Shown: in pieces, positions 1 through 7,112 of the stretch
Position numbering within the stretch: position 1 is the first letter of the stretch
Layout of the letters: each line of letters starts with the position of its first letter
DNA from: Sinomonas atrocyanea
Lineage (GTDB): Bacteria > Actinomycetota > Actinomycetes > Actinomycetales > Micrococcaceae
Length of the DNA stretch: 64,000 nucleotides
Assembly (NCBI RefSeq): GCF_030811715.1
Contig: NZ_JAUSRH010000013.1
Span: forward strand, 1 to 64,000
Direction: 5' to 3'
Notes under the pieces: model-generated
Database searches by the model: none
Told to the model about the DNA's origin: nothing
The model's input: the letters and a program-made list of their open reading frames with translations, nothing else
Position numbers and translations under genes: made by a program

Positions 1-52
1 GATCAACGCCCAGTCCTCCAAAGTGATCACTCTCCAATCGTCGAGTGTTCAC

Positions 53-89
53 TTTTCGAGCGCCGCTACTGCCCAGTTTTCGAGCGCCG
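53..89. repeat. Two direct copies of TTTTCGAGCGCCG, 24 bp apart
   Basis: The 13-mer TTTTCGAGCGCCG is found exactly at 53-65 and again at 77-89. Closely spaced short repeats of this kind are typical of the multiple terminal repeats of IS21-family elements, where the transposase binds, but no istA or istB gene is visible here, so the family assignment is only a suggestion. Confidence 0.4.
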
Positions 90-242
90 ACGACATTCCG
101 CGGCGTTCGCAAGCCGATCCACAAGCGGACGCCGGCCGGGTGCGGCGGGAAGAATGCCCGCGCAGGCAGGAGCAGCCCGAGCAGGGCGAGGGCAACGATA
201 CGACCTGGTGGATGTCGTCTTTGCCCGATGGCAGCTCGGAGA

Positions 243-476
243 TCAGATGGATGGTCCGAATAGACCCGGTAGAACCATAGAGCGATCCACGCCCAGCGCT
301 CGCACCGAGGCGAGTCCGTCGGCGCGGTAGAGCAACTCATCAGCGCCCATCGGCAGGATTGCGATCGCTATTCCGAAACCTATGATGCCGAGGCTGACGA
401 CGACCAGACCGATGCAGCCGATCTGCGTCTGACCACGGGAGGTCGCGAGTTTGGTCGTTGCTCCCCAGCAACCCAT
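243..476 (-). CDS. Possible small membrane protein, doubtful
   Basis: A 77-residue frame with one clear hydrophobic segment (about residues 19-42, IGCIGLVVVSLGIIGFG and onward) followed by a polar tail. I do not recognise the family. No good ribosome site precedes the ATG, and the frame sits in what looks like decayed mobile-element sequence, so it may be a fragment of a longer lost membrane protein or a chance frame. The hydrophobic stretch is the only argument in its favour. Confidence 0.2.
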   Translation of the reverse strand: MGCWGATTKLATSRGQTQIGCIGLVVVSLGIIGFGIAIAILPMGADELLYRADGLASVRALGVDRSMVLPGLFGPSI

Positions 477-659
477 GTGCGTGGCGCCACGAGCGATCCA
501 GGTGACGGGCGCGCGTCTGGTGCCTGCGTCTAGGTCCCTTCCATCCCGCAGCCGCGCCCCTCCTTCTTGCCGCCTGGTCCGCTTGGCTCAATCGATCGTC
601 AGCAGAAGATCGTCCTGCGGTCAAGAAGACCGCTGACAACGACTCTTTGGAGGCAGACG

Positions 660-1253
660 ATGGATGGCATCAAGGTCGGCTATGCGCGAGTCTCGACCGC
701 AGAACAGGACCTCACCGCCCAACGCGACGACCTCGTGCGGCTCGGCGTTGCAGAGGAACTCATCCTCGTGGACCACGGCCTCACCGGAACCAACCGGGCG
801 CGACCGGGGCTACGGGAAGCCCTGGCCTCGGTCAGGGCAGGCGACACATTCGTCGTCACCAAGCTCGATCGGCTCGCCCGGTCGCTGCGGACGCGAGAGA
901 CATCGCCGACGAGCTCACGGCAAAGGGGTCGTGCTCAGCCTGGGCGGCAGCCTCTACAACCCGAATGACCCGGTCGGAAAGCTGCTGTTCAACGTCCTCG
1001 GCATGGTCGCCGAATTCGAAACAGACCTGATCCGAATGCGCACCAAGGAAGGCATGGCCGCGGCCCGCGCGAGGGCAAGCTCAAGGGCAAGCAGCCCAAG
1101 CTCAGCCGCACCCAGCGGGCACACCTGTACGAGCTCGTGGATAGCCACCGCTTCACCCAAGCCGAACTCGCCGAACTGTTCAGCGTCTCCCGCACCACTG
1201 TCTACCGCGAAGAACACCGCCGCACCAAGCCCACGGTGAAGGTTCGGCTATGA
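660..1253 (+). pseudogene. Serine recombinase (resolvase/invertase family), broken by three frameshifts
   Basis: The frame opens with ATG at 660 behind TTTGGAGG and reads MDGIKVGYARVSTAEQDL, the resolvase N-terminus with the catalytic serine in YARVS, then GLTGTNRARPGL and TKLDRLARS. Near 889 the homology moves frame (DARDIADELTAKG), near 925-930 again (GVVLSLGGSLYNPNDPVGKL to TKEGMAAARAR), and near 1066-1075 a third time (GKLKGKQPKLSRTQRAHLYEL, then a helix-turn-helix ending SVSRTTVYRE, stop at 1251). Each step fits loss of one base; the reconstructed protein would be about 198 residues, normal for this family. Neighbouring genes are intact, so true decay is likelier than poor sequence. It probably belonged to a transposon at the left edge. 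Confidence 0.85.
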
Positions 1254-1262
1254 CCTCGGCCC

Positions 1263-2159
1263 CTAGGCCCCCTGCGGGGCCCGCACCGTGAGCGCACCCT
1301 GGTCGACGCGTGCGGTGAACACAGTGCCCTTGCCGAGGTGGTCCCCGTCGAGCTGGATGTCGTGCGGGTGGGCGCTGGCGAGCCGGACGCGCTTGCCCTC
1401 GAAGTGCCCGAGGTCCGGCGGCGAGTGGCGCCGGAAGCGGCTCAGCAGGGCTCCCACCACCCGGAACCAGCCGCGGACGCCGCTGGGGGCCACGGCCAGG
1501 ACGTTCAGGATGCCGTCGTCCACCTTGGCGCCGGGGAAGACCTCGACGTTGCCCTGGATGCGGCCGCAGTTTCCGATCATGACGCCGCGCTGCCGGCGGT
1601 CCATGGCCAGGTCGCCGTCCACCTCGACCCGGATCCGATGGGACTCCCCCACGATGTTCTGCGCCGCGGAGACCACGTAGGCGAACCACCCGGCCTTGGC
1701 CTTGAGGTCGTCGTCGGTGTTGGCCATGACGGTGGCGTCGAGGCCGAGTCCGGCCATGACCACGAAGGCGAGCTCGTCGCCGTCGTCCATCCTGGCCCAG
1801 GCCACGTCGATGCGCCGCTCCGCGCCGCCCAGGGCGGTGTCGAGGGCCTGCTCGGCGTCGTCGATGGGCAGCCCGAGGTTGCGGGCCAGGAGGTTGCCGG
1901 TGCCGAGCGGCACCACTCCGAGCGGGGTGCCCGTGCCGGCGAGCGCGCCGGCCGCGGCGCGGACGGTGCCGTCCCCGCCGGCCACCACCACGAGCTCGGC
2001 CCCCTTCTCGAGGGCCTCGCGCGCCATGCCGGCGCCCGGGTCCTCGACGGTGGTCTCGAGCACGAGCGGTTCCGCCCCGTGTGCGGAGCAGCGCGCACGG
2101 AAGGACTCCACGACCGCCTCCGCGCCCTGCTTGACGGGATTCACGATCAGCGCCTCCAT
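1263..2159 (-). CDS. Diacylglycerol kinase family lipid kinase (YegS/DagK-like)
   Basis: The protein begins MEALIVNPVKQGAEAV, has the nucleotide-binding signature VVVAGGDGTVRAAAGAL (about residues 60-76) and the second family motif LGVVPLGTGNLLARNLGL (about 83-100). These are hallmarks of the DAGK/NAD-kinase-like fold, which transfers ATP phosphate to diacylglycerol or a related lipid at the membrane. The C-terminal beta-rich half ends in DGDHLG and VRAPQGA. I chose the ATG at 2159 because AAGGGG lies six bases upstream; an in-frame ATG five codons earlier (2174) has no ribosome site. About 298 residues, normal for the family. The exact lipid substrate cannot be read from sequence. Confidence 0.85.
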   Translation of the reverse strand: MEALIVNPVKQGAEAVVESFRARCSAHGAEPLVLETTVEDPGAGMAREALEKGAELVVVAGGDGTVRAAAGALAGTGTPLGVVPLGTGNLLARNLGLPIDDAEQALDTALGGAERRIDVAWARMDDGDELAFVVMAGLGLDATVMANTDDDLKAKAGWFAYVVSAAQNIVGESHRIRVEVDGDLAMDRRQRGVMIGNCGRIQGNVEVFPGAKVDDGILNVLAVAPSGVRGWFRVVGALLSRFRRHSPPDLGHFEGKRVRLASAHPHDIQLDGDHLGKGTVFTARVDQGALTVRAPQGA

Positions 2160-2344
2160 GGAAGCCCCCTTCATCCTCTGCGTTGTCTGACGGACAACGT
2201 TACCGAACCGTTCCCCGGTAAAGATGCGGCAACGGCGCGCCCGCGCGCCGTGACCCGGCGCGGCGGCCGTGCTACTACAGACTCAGCTTGGCTTCCACCG
2301 CAAGCGAAGAAATCGAACATGGTCGCACCACACAAGGAGTTGAC

Positions 2345-2608
2345 ATGGGATTTTTCGGGTTCCTCATCCTCGGACTCATCGCTGGGGCCATCGCCAAGGC
2401 CATCCTGCCGGGCAAGCAGGGCGGCGGCTGGCTCGTGACCCTCCTCCTCGGCGTCGTCGGCGCCATCCTCGGCGGATGGATCGGAGGGCTGATCTTCGGC
2501 GGAAACACGCTCGGCAGCTTCTTCGAGATCCGCACCTGGGTGACCGCGATCGTCGGGTCGCTCATCGTCCTGCTCATCTGGGGGGCACTCGCCAAGCGCC
2601 GCGCCTGA
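2345..2608 (+). CDS. GlsB/YeaQ/YmgE family stress-response membrane protein
   Basis: An 87-residue, very hydrophobic protein starting MGFFGFLILGLIAGAIAKA, with three membrane helices and the glycine-rich linker LPGKQGGGWLVTLLLGVVGA followed by GGWIGGLIFGG, the hallmark of transglycosylase-associated (GlsB/YeaQ) proteins. Family members are induced by general stress, but their biochemical role is unknown. The ATG at 2345 follows AAGGAG at the right distance; a longer in-frame start at 2288 would add a polar leader that the family lacks. It stands alone, and the short tandem repeat downstream (2616-2668) separates it from the MerR gene. Confidence 0.9.
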   Translation: MGFFGFLILGLIAGAIAKAILPGKQGGGWLVTLLLGVVGAILGGWIGGLIFGGNTLGSFFEIRTWVTAIVGSLIVLLIWGALAKRRA

Positions 2609-2615
2609 CTGCCCC

Positions 2616-2668
2616 ACCTTCTGGTACTCACCTTCTGGTACTCACCTTCTGGGAGTCACCTTCTGCGG
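2616..2668. repeat. Tandem repeat, 14-bp unit, almost four copies
   Basis: ACCTTCTGGTACTC at 2616-2629 and 2630-2643 is exact, followed by ACCTTCTGGGAGTC at 2644-2657 and a partial ACCTTCTGCGG at 2658-2668. It lies between the stop of the GlsB-type gene and the convergent end of the MerR gene. No hairpin of note was seen in it. Confidence 0.9.
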
Positions 2669-2759
2669 GTCGTTGTGAACACATCGACCGTCAGGAGGTG
2701 GCTCCCAGCTTCGTTGTGGGGGCGCTCGACGCCGGCCCCTCGCCTCCCGCTCGGACCGC

Positions 2760-3077
2760 TCAGGCGCGGCCGGCCCCGCCGCGGCGGCCGGCGGAGCGCA
2801 GGCTGTCCAGCTCGCGCCGGAGCCGTGCGTTCTCGTCCTCGAGCTCGAGCACGAGCCGGATGCCCTCGATGGTGAGCCCCGCCTCGACGAGGCCGGCGAT
2901 GCGGGCCAGCCGCTCGACGTCGTCCTCGCTGTAGCGGCGCGTGCCGCCGTCGGTGCGGGAGGGCGTCAGGAGGCCCTTGCGCTCGTACAGGCGCAGGCTC
3001 GAGAGGGCCATGCCGGAGAGCTCGGCGGCCACCGAGATCGCGTAGACCCCCTCCGAGGAGCGCCGCTCGCGTGCCAT
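2760..3077 (-). CDS. MerR-family regulator, HspR-like
   Basis: A 105-residue protein with the MerR winged-helix start: YAISVAAELSGMALSSLRLYERKGLLTPSRTDGGTRRYSEDDVERLARI, then a C-terminal helix (LVLELEDENARLRRELDSLR) that should form the dimer coiled coil. The sequence YAISVAAELSGM and the position divergent from hsp20 fit HspR, the repressor of heat-shock genes in actinobacteria that binds HAIR operators. No cysteine ligand pattern of metal-sensing MerR proteins is present. GGAAGGAAGG precedes the ATG. A palindrome lies in the shared promoter region at 3127-3148. The chromosomal dnaK operon normally carries its own HspR, so this is probably a second, local regulator. Confidence 0.85.
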   Translation of the reverse strand: MARERRSSEGVYAISVAAELSGMALSSLRLYERKGLLTPSRTDGGTRRYSEDDVERLARIAGLVEAGLTIEGIRLVLELEDENARLRRELDSLRSAGRRGGAGRA

Positions 3078-3126
3078 GCCACCTTCCTTCCGCCAAGGTC
3101 TTGATCTCTTCGTTGCGACCCACTAT

Positions 3127-3148
3127 ATCTGTGTCTGTAGAGACAGAT
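3127..3148. promoter_or_regulatory. Near-perfect palindrome between hspR-like gene and hsp20; candidate operator
   Basis: The arms ATCTGTGTCT (3127-3136) and AGAGACAGAT (3139-3148) are complementary at 9 of 10 positions with a two-base centre. It sits 50 bases upstream of the MerR-family start and 68 bases upstream of the Hsp20 start, the expected place for an operator controlling both directions. It does not resemble the classical HAIR sequence (CTTGAGT-N7-ACTCAAG). Confidence 0.55.
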
Positions 3149-3215
3149 CCATGGGGGATCGTCCTACCGAGGAATTGTTTGGCAACCCGATATCGAACAT
3201 CTGGAGGTGGCAGAG

Positions 3216-3638
3216 ATGCTGATGCGAACCGATCCATTCCGTGAGCTCGACCGCCTGACGGAGCAGGTCTTCGGTACCGCATCCAGGCCCACGACCATGC
3301 CGATGGAGGCCTGGCGCGAGGACGGCGAGTTCGTGGTCGAGTTCGACCTGCCGGGCGTGGACCCGGAGACGATCGACGTCGACGTCGAGCGGAACGTCCT
3401 GGCAGTGCGGGCGGAGCGGACGTCGCACCGCCCGGACGGGGCCGAGATCGTGGCGGCGGAGCGCCCGTCCGGCACGTTCGGCCGCGAGCTGATCCTCGGC
3501 GACGCCCTGGACACCGGGAAGGTCACCGCGAGCTACGCCGACGGCGTGCTGACGCTGCGCATCCCCGTGGCCGAGCAGGCGAAGCCGCGCAAGATCACGG
3601 TCTCCACGAACTCGTCGAAGAAGGAGATCGCGGCCTGA
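3216..3638 (+). CDS. Small heat-shock protein, Hsp20/alpha-crystallin family
   Basis: A 140-residue chaperone that should form oligomers and hold unfolding proteins in the cytoplasm. It begins [20 protein letters not shown], the typical actinobacterial Hsp20 start, followed by an alpha-crystallin domain (about residues 35-130: [30 protein letters not shown]) and the conserved ending [21 protein letters not shown]. The ATG at 3216 lies eight bases after GGAGG; an in-frame GTG at 3207 overlaps that site and is unlikely. It is divergent from the HspR-like gene, with a shared palindrome between them, and is followed by a strong hairpin and a DnaJ-domain gene. Confidence 0.95.
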   Translation: MLMRTDPFRELDRLTEQVFGTASRPTTMPMEAWREDGEFVVEFDLPGVDPETIDVDVERNVLAVRAERTSHRPDGAEIVAAERPSGTFGRELILGDALDTGKVTASYADGVLTLRIPVAEQAKPRKITVSTNSSKKEIAA

Positions 3639-3644
3639 GGGTCC

Positions 3645-3676
3645 GTCCCCGGCCGGGCCGCAGCCCGGCCGGGGAC
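3645..3676 (+). terminator. Perfect 14-bp GC hairpin between hsp20 and the DnaJ-domain gene
   Basis: GTCCCCGGCCGGGC (3645-3658) and GCCCGGCCGGGGAC (3663-3676) are exact complements around the loop CGCA. It starts 6 bases after the hsp20 stop and ends 26 bases before the DnaJ-domain ATG. No T-tract follows, as is common in high-GC actinobacteria. It may terminate hsp20 transcripts or stabilise the hsp20 3' end while letting some read-through reach the next gene. Confidence 0.75.
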
Positions 3677-3702
3677 CCGGCCTCCACCGTACGGAGGCTG
3701 CC

Positions 3703-4062
3703 ATGCGTGCGAGGGACTTCTACGAGGTGCTCGGGGTTGACCGGACGGCGAGCCGGCAGGAGATCCGCGCAGCCTACCGGCGGCTCGTCCGCGAGCTGCA
3801 CCCCGACGGCGGCGGCCCTGGAGGGCGCAGCCCGGTCTCCGAGCACGACAGCGAACGGCTCAAGGAGGTGATGGACGCGTACGCAGTGCTCGGCCGCGAC
3901 GACCGCCGGGCCGCCTACGACGCTGCGCTGGAGCGCGCCGAGACCGTCCTGTGGGCGCAGCCGCCGCCGCGCCGCCCCGTGTGGCTCGCCCCGAGGACGC
4001 CGATGGACGAGCCGCTGAGGGAGGAGGACCTCCTGTGGTTCCTCTTCCGCTGGTTCCGCTGA
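3703..4062 (+). CDS. DnaJ-domain (J-domain) protein, short
   Basis: A 119-residue protein whose first 70 residues are a J-domain: ARDFYEVLGVDRTASRQEIRAAYRRLVRELHPDGGG, with the essential HPD at residues 33-35, and DAYAVLGRDDRRAAYD as the last helix. J-domains stimulate the ATPase of DnaK. It lacks the Gly/Phe, zinc-finger and substrate-binding domains of DnaJ, so it is a dedicated partner rather than a general DnaJ. The C-terminus is Pro/Arg-rich and ends in aromatic LLWFLFRWFR, possibly a contact surface. GGAGG precedes the ATG. Its place after hsp20 suggests hand-over of clients from Hsp20 to DnaK. Confidence 0.9.
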   Translation: MRARDFYEVLGVDRTASRQEIRAAYRRLVRELHPDGGGPGGRSPVSEHDSERLKEVMDAYAVLGRDDRRAAYDAALERAETVLWAQPPPRRPVWLAPRTPMDEPLREEDLLWFLFRWFR

Positions 4063-4077
4063 GGCGGGGCCTTCTGA

Positions 4078-4109
4078 CCCGTTGCCCGTGAAGCCCGTTG
4101 CCCGTGAAG
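4078..4109. repeat. 16-bp perfect direct repeat, two adjacent copies
   Basis: CCCGTTGCCCGTGAAG occurs at 4078-4093 and again, without a gap, at 4094-4109. The second copy runs into the ribosome site (AAGGAGG) of the gene that starts at 4118, so copy number could alter the leader of that gene. Confidence 0.9.
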
Positions 4110-4117
4110 GAGGGGCC

Positions 4118-4519
4118 GTGAGCCCAGAGCACAGCGGCTGGCGCCGCTACGACACCACGCTGTTCCCCGTGTTCCACGAGAGGTTCGAGGAGAAGTGGGG
4201 CGAAGGGACGGCCCCGTTCCTGGATCCCAGCGTGTTCGAGAATGACCAGCCGCGCCCGCGCGCCCAGTGGATCAACGTGGACACGGGCGCGGCGGTGGCC
4301 GTGGTGCCGGTGTGGGAGGACGATCCGACGGCGCGCTCGTTCGCCGTGTTCTACCTCCCGCCGGCCGGGGGCATCTGGGTGCTGCGGCCCCCGGGCCTGT
4401 CGAGCTACATCGAGGCGGTGGCCAACGGCACCGTCGCGAGCCGGGACGCCGCCGCCCTGCGCAACGACTCCTTCCACAAGGCGGTGGCGCACGCGGAGTC
4501 CTTCATCTACGGGACCTGA
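4118..4519 (+). CDS. Hypothetical protein, 133 residues
   Basis: I do not recognise a family. It starts MSPEHSGWRRYDTTLFPVFHERFEEKWGEG and is soluble, acidic and rich in aromatic residues, with no signal peptide or membrane helix and no cysteine. The GTG at 4118 sits six bases after AAGGAGG, which decides the start over an in-frame GTG-type start at 4082. It follows hsp20 and the J-domain gene on the same strand, 55 bases downstream, so it may share their heat-shock expression. Nothing in the sequence shows a catalytic motif. Confidence 0.75.
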   Translation: MSPEHSGWRRYDTTLFPVFHERFEEKWGEGTAPFLDPSVFENDQPRPRAQWINVDTGAAVAVVPVWEDDPTARSFAVFYLPPAGGIWVLRPPGLSSYIEAVANGTVASRDAAALRNDSFHKAVAHAESFIYGT

Positions 4520-4589
4520 CGCCAGCGCCTAATGCACGGCACCGCTGCACCAGCGCCTGATGCACGGCGCCGGCGGCCAGGCCCGACGT

Positions 4590-5189
4590 TCAGGCCCGGC
4601 GCTTGTCGTGGACCCCGGGGATGTCGCTGGTCTCCTTGGGGCCCACGTTGCCCTGCCGCTCGGCCCCGGGCGCGCCCCTGCCCGCGGACACCTCGCTGGC
4701 GCCCTCGGCCGGCTCGTCGTCCATGCCGGCGAGCCCTCCGGATTCGCTGCCGGCCCCGTAGGCCGAGCCGCCCTCGTCGAACACCGAGCCGGTGTCGCCC
4801 TTGACCGGGTCCAGGTTCTCGTCCGCGGTCATGACCCTCAAGCCCGCTGCGCCCGCGGCGGGGCCCCGGGAGCCCGCTGCGCCGTAGTGCCGGTAGAGGC
4901 GGTCCTCCTCGCCGGGCTCGAGGTGCCCGTCGGGGTCGATGCGCGGCGCCTCCTTGACCTGGTCCTTGGTGCACGGGACCACGAGGTCGTCGCCGCGCAC
5001 GGTCGCCCCCCGCATGGGAACGAAGGACTCCTTGAGGCCGAAGAGGCCGGTCTTCACCGTGACCCACGTGGGGTCGTCCGTCTCGTCGTCGACGTACAGC
5101 TCGCCGATCCGCCCGATCTTCTCCCCGTCCTGCCCCACGACGTCCCCGCTGCCGCGCCTGAGCCTCTCGAGCTCCTCGCGTGTGATCAT
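4590..5189 (-). CDS. PRC-barrel domain protein with acidic C-terminal tail
   Basis: Residues about 1-85 form a PRC-barrel: DVVGQDGEKIGRIGELYVDDETDDPTWVTVKTGLFG, then SFVPMRGATVRGDDLVVPCTKDQVKEAPRID. PRC-barrels occur in photosynthetic reaction-centre H subunits, RimM and many soluble bacterial stress proteins, where they mediate protein or RNA contact. The remaining 110 residues are low-complexity and acidic (Gly, Glu, Asp, Ala), likely disordered. AGGAGG precedes the ATG. Such proteins are common and of unknown function in Arthrobacter-like bacteria. It lies 72 bases beyond treZ on the same strand and might be the last gene of the trehalose operon. Confidence 0.85.
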   Translation of the reverse strand: MITREELERLRRGSGDVVGQDGEKIGRIGELYVDDETDDPTWVTVKTGLFGLKESFVPMRGATVRGDDLVVPCTKDQVKEAPRIDPDGHLEPGEEDRLYRHYGAAGSRGPAAGAAGLRVMTADENLDPVKGDTGSVFDEGGSAYGAGSESGGLAGMDDEPAEGASEVSAGRGAPGAERQGNVGPKETSDIPGVHDKRRA

Positions 5190-5261
5190 GGCCGTTCCTC
5201 CTGAAGGTCAGTGGACTGTGTCCACCGGTACTTACCCACTGGCGCGGCGGGGCAACGGCTT

Positions 5262-7112
5262 TCAGGCAGAGAGGACGACGGCGGCGAGGCCCGGCAGGCG
5301 CACGGCGTCGCCGGAGCCGGTGGCCACCACGGCGCACGCGGGATCGGTGGCCACGGCCGCGGCGCCGGCGAAGCCCGCGGGCAGCGGCACCTCGGCCGGA
5401 CCGAGGCCGAAGCCGACGCACACGATGGCCCCGGGGCGCCGCCACGAGATCCACCGCGCCCCGCCCTCCCCGGGGCCGTCCCCGCCGCCGGCGAGCACCT
5501 CGGTCTCGTCCAGCCGCCCGGACCACAGCCCGGGCAGCTCGGCGCGCACCTCGATGAGGCGCCGGTAGAGCGCGAGGAGGCGGGCGCCGTCGTGCGTCTG
5601 CGCCTCCGACCAGTCCAGCATGGAGCGCTCCCTGGTCGCGGGGTCCTGCGGGTCGGGCACGAGGTCGGGGTCCCAGCCCATGCGCTCGAACTCGGAGAGC
5701 CGGCCCTTGGCGGTGGCCTCGGCGAGCTCCGGCTCGGGGTGGGAGGTGAAGAACTGCCACGGAGTGGTGGCCCCGTACTCCTGGCCCATGAAGAGCATGG
5801 GGGTGAACGGGGTGGTGAGCGCGAGCACGGCCTCGACCGCCTTCGCGTCCCAGCCGAGCGCGGCGGTGGGCCGGTCGCCCACGGCGCGGTTTCCCACCTG
5901 GTCGTGGTTCTGGGTGCAGACCACGAGCTGGGAGGGGTGCACGATGTCGGGGTCGAGCGGCCGGCCGTGGTGCCGGCCGCGGAAGCTCGAGTAGCTGCCG
6001 TCGTGGTAGAAGCCGCCCAGGATCACCTTGGCGAGGGCGTCCGGGTCGGCGAAGTCCTCGTAGTAGCCGTCAGCCTCGCCGGTCAGGGCCACGTGGAGGG
6101 CGTGGTGCACGTCGTCGTCCCACTGGCCGCCGAGCCCGTAGCCGCCGGCGCGGCGCGGGTTGACCAGACGCGGGTCATTGAGGTCGGACTCGGCCACGAG
6201 GACCTTGCGGCGCCCCGTCTCCCGGCCCACGGACTCGGCCAGGTCCTCGAGCTCCTCGAGCAGGGTCAGGGCGCGGTGGTCCTGGAAGGCGTGCACGGCG
6301 TCGAGCCGGAGCCCGTCCACGCGGTAGTCGTCCAGCCACATGCGGGCGTTGCCGAGGATGAACGCGCGGACCTCGTCCGAGCCGGGGCCGTCGAGGTTGA
6401 CTGCGTCGCCCCAGCCGGTCGCGGCGCCGGAGAGCATGTAGGGCCCGAACTTGGGCAGGTAGTTGCCGCTGGGGCCGAGGTGGTTGTAGACCACGTCCTG
6501 GATCACGCCGATCCCGGCGGCGTGTGCGGCATCGACGAAGCGCTGGTAGGCCTCGGGGCCGCCGTACTGCTCCTGGACGGCGTACCAGAGCACGCCGTCG
6601 TAGCCCCAGTTGTACGGGCCGTTGAACGCGTTGACGGGCAGGGGCTCCACGAACCCGACGCCCAGCTCGGCCAGGTAGGGCAGGCGCGCCGCGGCGGCGT
6701 CGAGCGTCCCCTCGGGGGTGAACGTGCCGAGGTGCAGCTCGTACACGACGGAGCCGGCGAGCTCGCGCCCGGTCCAGCCGCGATCGGACCAGGCGTGCCG
6801 GGAGGGGTCGAACCCGGCGGAGAGCTCGTGCACGCCCTCGGGCTGGCGGCGCGAGCGCGGGTCCGGGAAGGGGCCCTCGCCGTCGAGGACGTAGCCGTAG
6901 CGCTCGCCCGCGGCGAGCGCGGACGCCACCCTCTCGGCGTCGGCGGACGACGGCGCCCACCACCCGGCGCCTGCATCCTCCAGGGGCAGCCGCTCCCCGC
7001 CCAGGACCAGCTCGACCCGGGACGGGATGGGGGCCCAGACGGAGGCGGGTTTCGACTCCGCTCCGCTCCGCTCCACCACCGTGGGCTCCGCTGCTGCGTC
7101 CCGCTCAGGCAT
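5262..7112 (-). CDS. treZ: Malto-oligosyltrehalose trehalohydrolase
   Basis: TreZ (616 residues, GH13) releases trehalose from maltooligosyl-trehalose made by TreY. After an N-terminal beta domain ([15 protein letters not shown]) the barrel shows [13 protein letters not shown], the nucleophile in [11 protein letters not shown], the acid/base glutamate in [12 protein letters not shown] and [11 protein letters not shown] with the third acid. The ATG at 7112 overlaps the treY stop by eight bases and has GGAGG just upstream, so the two are translationally coupled; longer upstream frames are arginine/serine-rich shadows. The N-terminal region contains [10 protein letters not shown], encoded by a dispersed repeat also found inside treY (7050-7080 and 8470-8500). 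Confidence 0.97.
   Translation of the reverse strand: MPERDAAAEPTVVERSGAESKPASVWAPIPSRVELVLGGERLPLEDAGAGWWAPSSADAERVASALAAGERYGYVLDGEGPFPDPRSRRQPEGVHELSAGFDPSRHAWSDRGWTGRELAGSVVYELHLGTFTPEGTLDAAAARLPYLAELGVGFVEPLPVNAFNGPYNWGYDGVLWYAVQEQYGGPEAYQRFVDAAHAAGIGVIQDVVYNHLGPSGNYLPKFGPYMLSGAATGWGDAVNLDGPGSDEVRAFILGNARMWLDDYRVDGLRLDAVHAFQDHRALTLLEELEDLAESVGRETGRRKVLVAESDLNDPRLVNPRRAGGYGLGGQWDDDVHHALHVALTGEADGYYEDFADPDALAKVILGGFYHDGSYSSFRGRHHGRPLDPDIVHPSQLVVCTQNHDQVGNRAVGDRPTAALGWDAKAVEAVLALTTPFTPMLFMGQEYGATTPWQFFTSHPEPELAEATAKGRLSEFERMGWDPDLVPDPQDPATRERSMLDWSEAQTHDGARLLALYRRLIEVRAELPGLWSGRLDETEVLAGGGDGPGEGGARWISWRRPGAIVCVGFGLGPAEVPLPAGFAGAAAVATDPACAVVATGSGDAVRLPGLAAVVLSA
7050..7080. repeat. Dispersed ~31-bp repeat, copy inside treZ
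   Basis: This segment matches 8470-8500 inside treY at 25 of 31 positions by direct comparison, in the same orientation. The shared core is CGACTCC-CT-CGCT-CGCTC-ACC. In treZ, read on the minus strand, it encodes the N-terminal [10 protein letters not shown]. Neither copy disturbs the reading frame. Confidence 0.75.

Larger units (their letters stand above)
1..659. other. Left flank without a convincing gene; probable mobile-element debris
   Basis: This stretch carries no reading frame I can assign to a family. It holds the two short direct repeats at 53-89, one weak minus-strand frame at 243-476, and then the leader of the resolvase pseudogene, whose ribosome site (TTTGGAGG) lies just before the ATG at 660. 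The combination of terminal-type repeats and a decayed recombinase gene suggests the edge of a former transposon or insertion sequence that continues left of the window. That is an inference from context only. Confidence 0.4.
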
